Part shown: in pieces, positions 38,805 through 39,284 of the stretch
Layout of the letters: every line of letters begins with the position of its first letter
Numbering within the stretch: the stretch's first letter is position 1
DNA from: Desulfobacteraceae bacterium
GTDB taxonomy: Bacteria; Desulfobacterota; Syntrophobacteria; Syntrophobacterales; Syntrophobacteraceae
Assembly: GCA_021372635.1 (NCBI GenBank)
Contig: JAJFUA010000153.1
Location: 1-39,284 of the forward strand
DNA length: 39,284 bases
Direction: 5' to 3'
The notes under the pieces: model-generated
The model's input: only the letters and a program-made list of their open reading frames with translations
The model's database searches: none
What the model was told of the DNA's origin: nothing
Program-made: the position numbers and the translations under genes

Positions 38805-39284
38805 TCATCCGGATAATGAGTACCTCTGGGTGTGAAGATGGTAGAGTCGGAGCTTAAAGTACACAATATCCCGGAACCCGTAGGCTTGTCTCTTGAGGGT
38901 CTTGATCTTGTTGTTGATTCCCTCGACGACGGCACTGGTGATGCGATGAGTAAAGAAACTCAGAAGCCCAGTTCGGTAGCCGGCCAGGGTCTTTGCCACC
39001 CTGGCAAGTACCCGGATTCCGGATTGTTGGGCATCCTTGAGCCAGACATTGAGGAACTCCCGCGCACTCTCGAGGTTTTCTTTCTCCCAGAAAAGCCTCA
39101 GCTGCTCTTTCATGGAATGAGCGAGGAAGAGGGGCTGGTTGGCCTCGAGGAGGGCATCGACTCTGGTCTTGCGGTCGGAGTCCAGGGTGTCGTAGTTCCT
39201 CAGGAGAAGGAATCGGCTGCCCTTGAGGCACTTCTGCCCGAGTTGATCGAGTTCCCGCTGCTGTTCCCTTCGGATCTCGTCAAT
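38805..39284 (-). CDS. ISL3-family transposase, C-terminal part (runs off the window)
   Basis: The minus-strand frame is open from the window edge, so the 5' end lies beyond 39284. The visible 159 residues include KGSRFLLLRNYDTL, LLEANQPLFLAHSMKEQLRL and the C-terminal signature HRITSAVVEGINNKIKTLKR followed by QAYGFRDIVYFKLRLYHL. This is the ISL3 DDE transposase end, with the catalytic Glu in VVEGINN. It places an insertion sequence at the right flank of the defence genes. The right end of the element should lie near 38790-38800 but I cannot define the inverted repeat from one end. Confidence 0.9.
   Translation of the reverse strand: MDEIRREQQRELDQLGQKCLKGSRFLLLRNYDTLDSDRKTRVDALLEANQPLFLAHSMKEQLRLFWEKENLESAREFLNVWLKDAQQSGIRVLARVAKTLAGYRTGLLSFFTHRITSAVVEGINNKIKTLKRQAYGFRDIVYFKLRLYHLHTQRYSLSG

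Overview
The window looks like a GC-rich anaerobic bacterium, most likely a deltaproteobacterial (Desulfobacterota-type) lineage. That assignment is inference. It rests on CoA-acylating aldehyde chemistry, an in-frame UGA read as selenocysteine, the style of the lexA gene, and the absence of oxygen-dependent enzymes. No rRNA or tRNA gene was seen.

Bases 1-4.9 kb hold the end of an iron-containing alcohol dehydrogenase, a coupled acylating acetaldehyde dehydrogenase / 4-hydroxy-2-oxovalerate aldolase pair, a sugar-phosphate isomerase-like TIM barrel and an EamA transporter. Bases 5.1-16.2 kb look like an organophosphonate (2-aminoethylphosphonate) catabolic locus: two divergent citrate-synthase-like proteins, a PhnW-type aminotransferase, a CoA-acylating aldehyde dehydrogenase, a HAD hydrolase, a phosphonoacetate hydrolase (PhnA) with all metal ligands, a Nudix hydrolase, a LysR regulator, a PbfA-type lyase and a Janus/PHPT1-domain protein. 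Phosphonoacetaldehyde would be the hub metabolite. The promoters of the citrate-synthase-like/phnW operon and of the pbfA operon share a long conserved block, which suggests both belong to the LysR regulon.

Bases 16.4-23.4 kb carry a frameshifted small Cys-rich gene, a family III CoA-transferase, the AtuA/DUF4387 pair, a convergent gene for a selenocysteine-containing carboxymuconolactone decarboxylase/AhpD-like protein (CxxU motif, SECIS hairpin, own terminator), two hypothetical genes, a small exported protein and lexA.

Bases 23.9-32.7 kb hold a truncated GAF-like gene, a truncated phage endolysin fragment, and then the left end and early region of a Mu-like transposable prophage: end repeats, nucleoside deoxyribosyltransferase, C-type repressor, small HTH genes, MuA, MuB, GemA and Gam. 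No head, tail or right-end genes are seen.

At about 32.67 kb the DNA turns abruptly AT-rich. It encodes a 1308-residue membrane-anchored NACHT (NLR-like) NTPase and a TIR-domain protein. The TIR gene lies between two roughly 210-bp direct repeats, and an ISL3-type transposase runs off the right edge. This looks like a phage-defence island joined to, or carried by, the Mu-like prophage.
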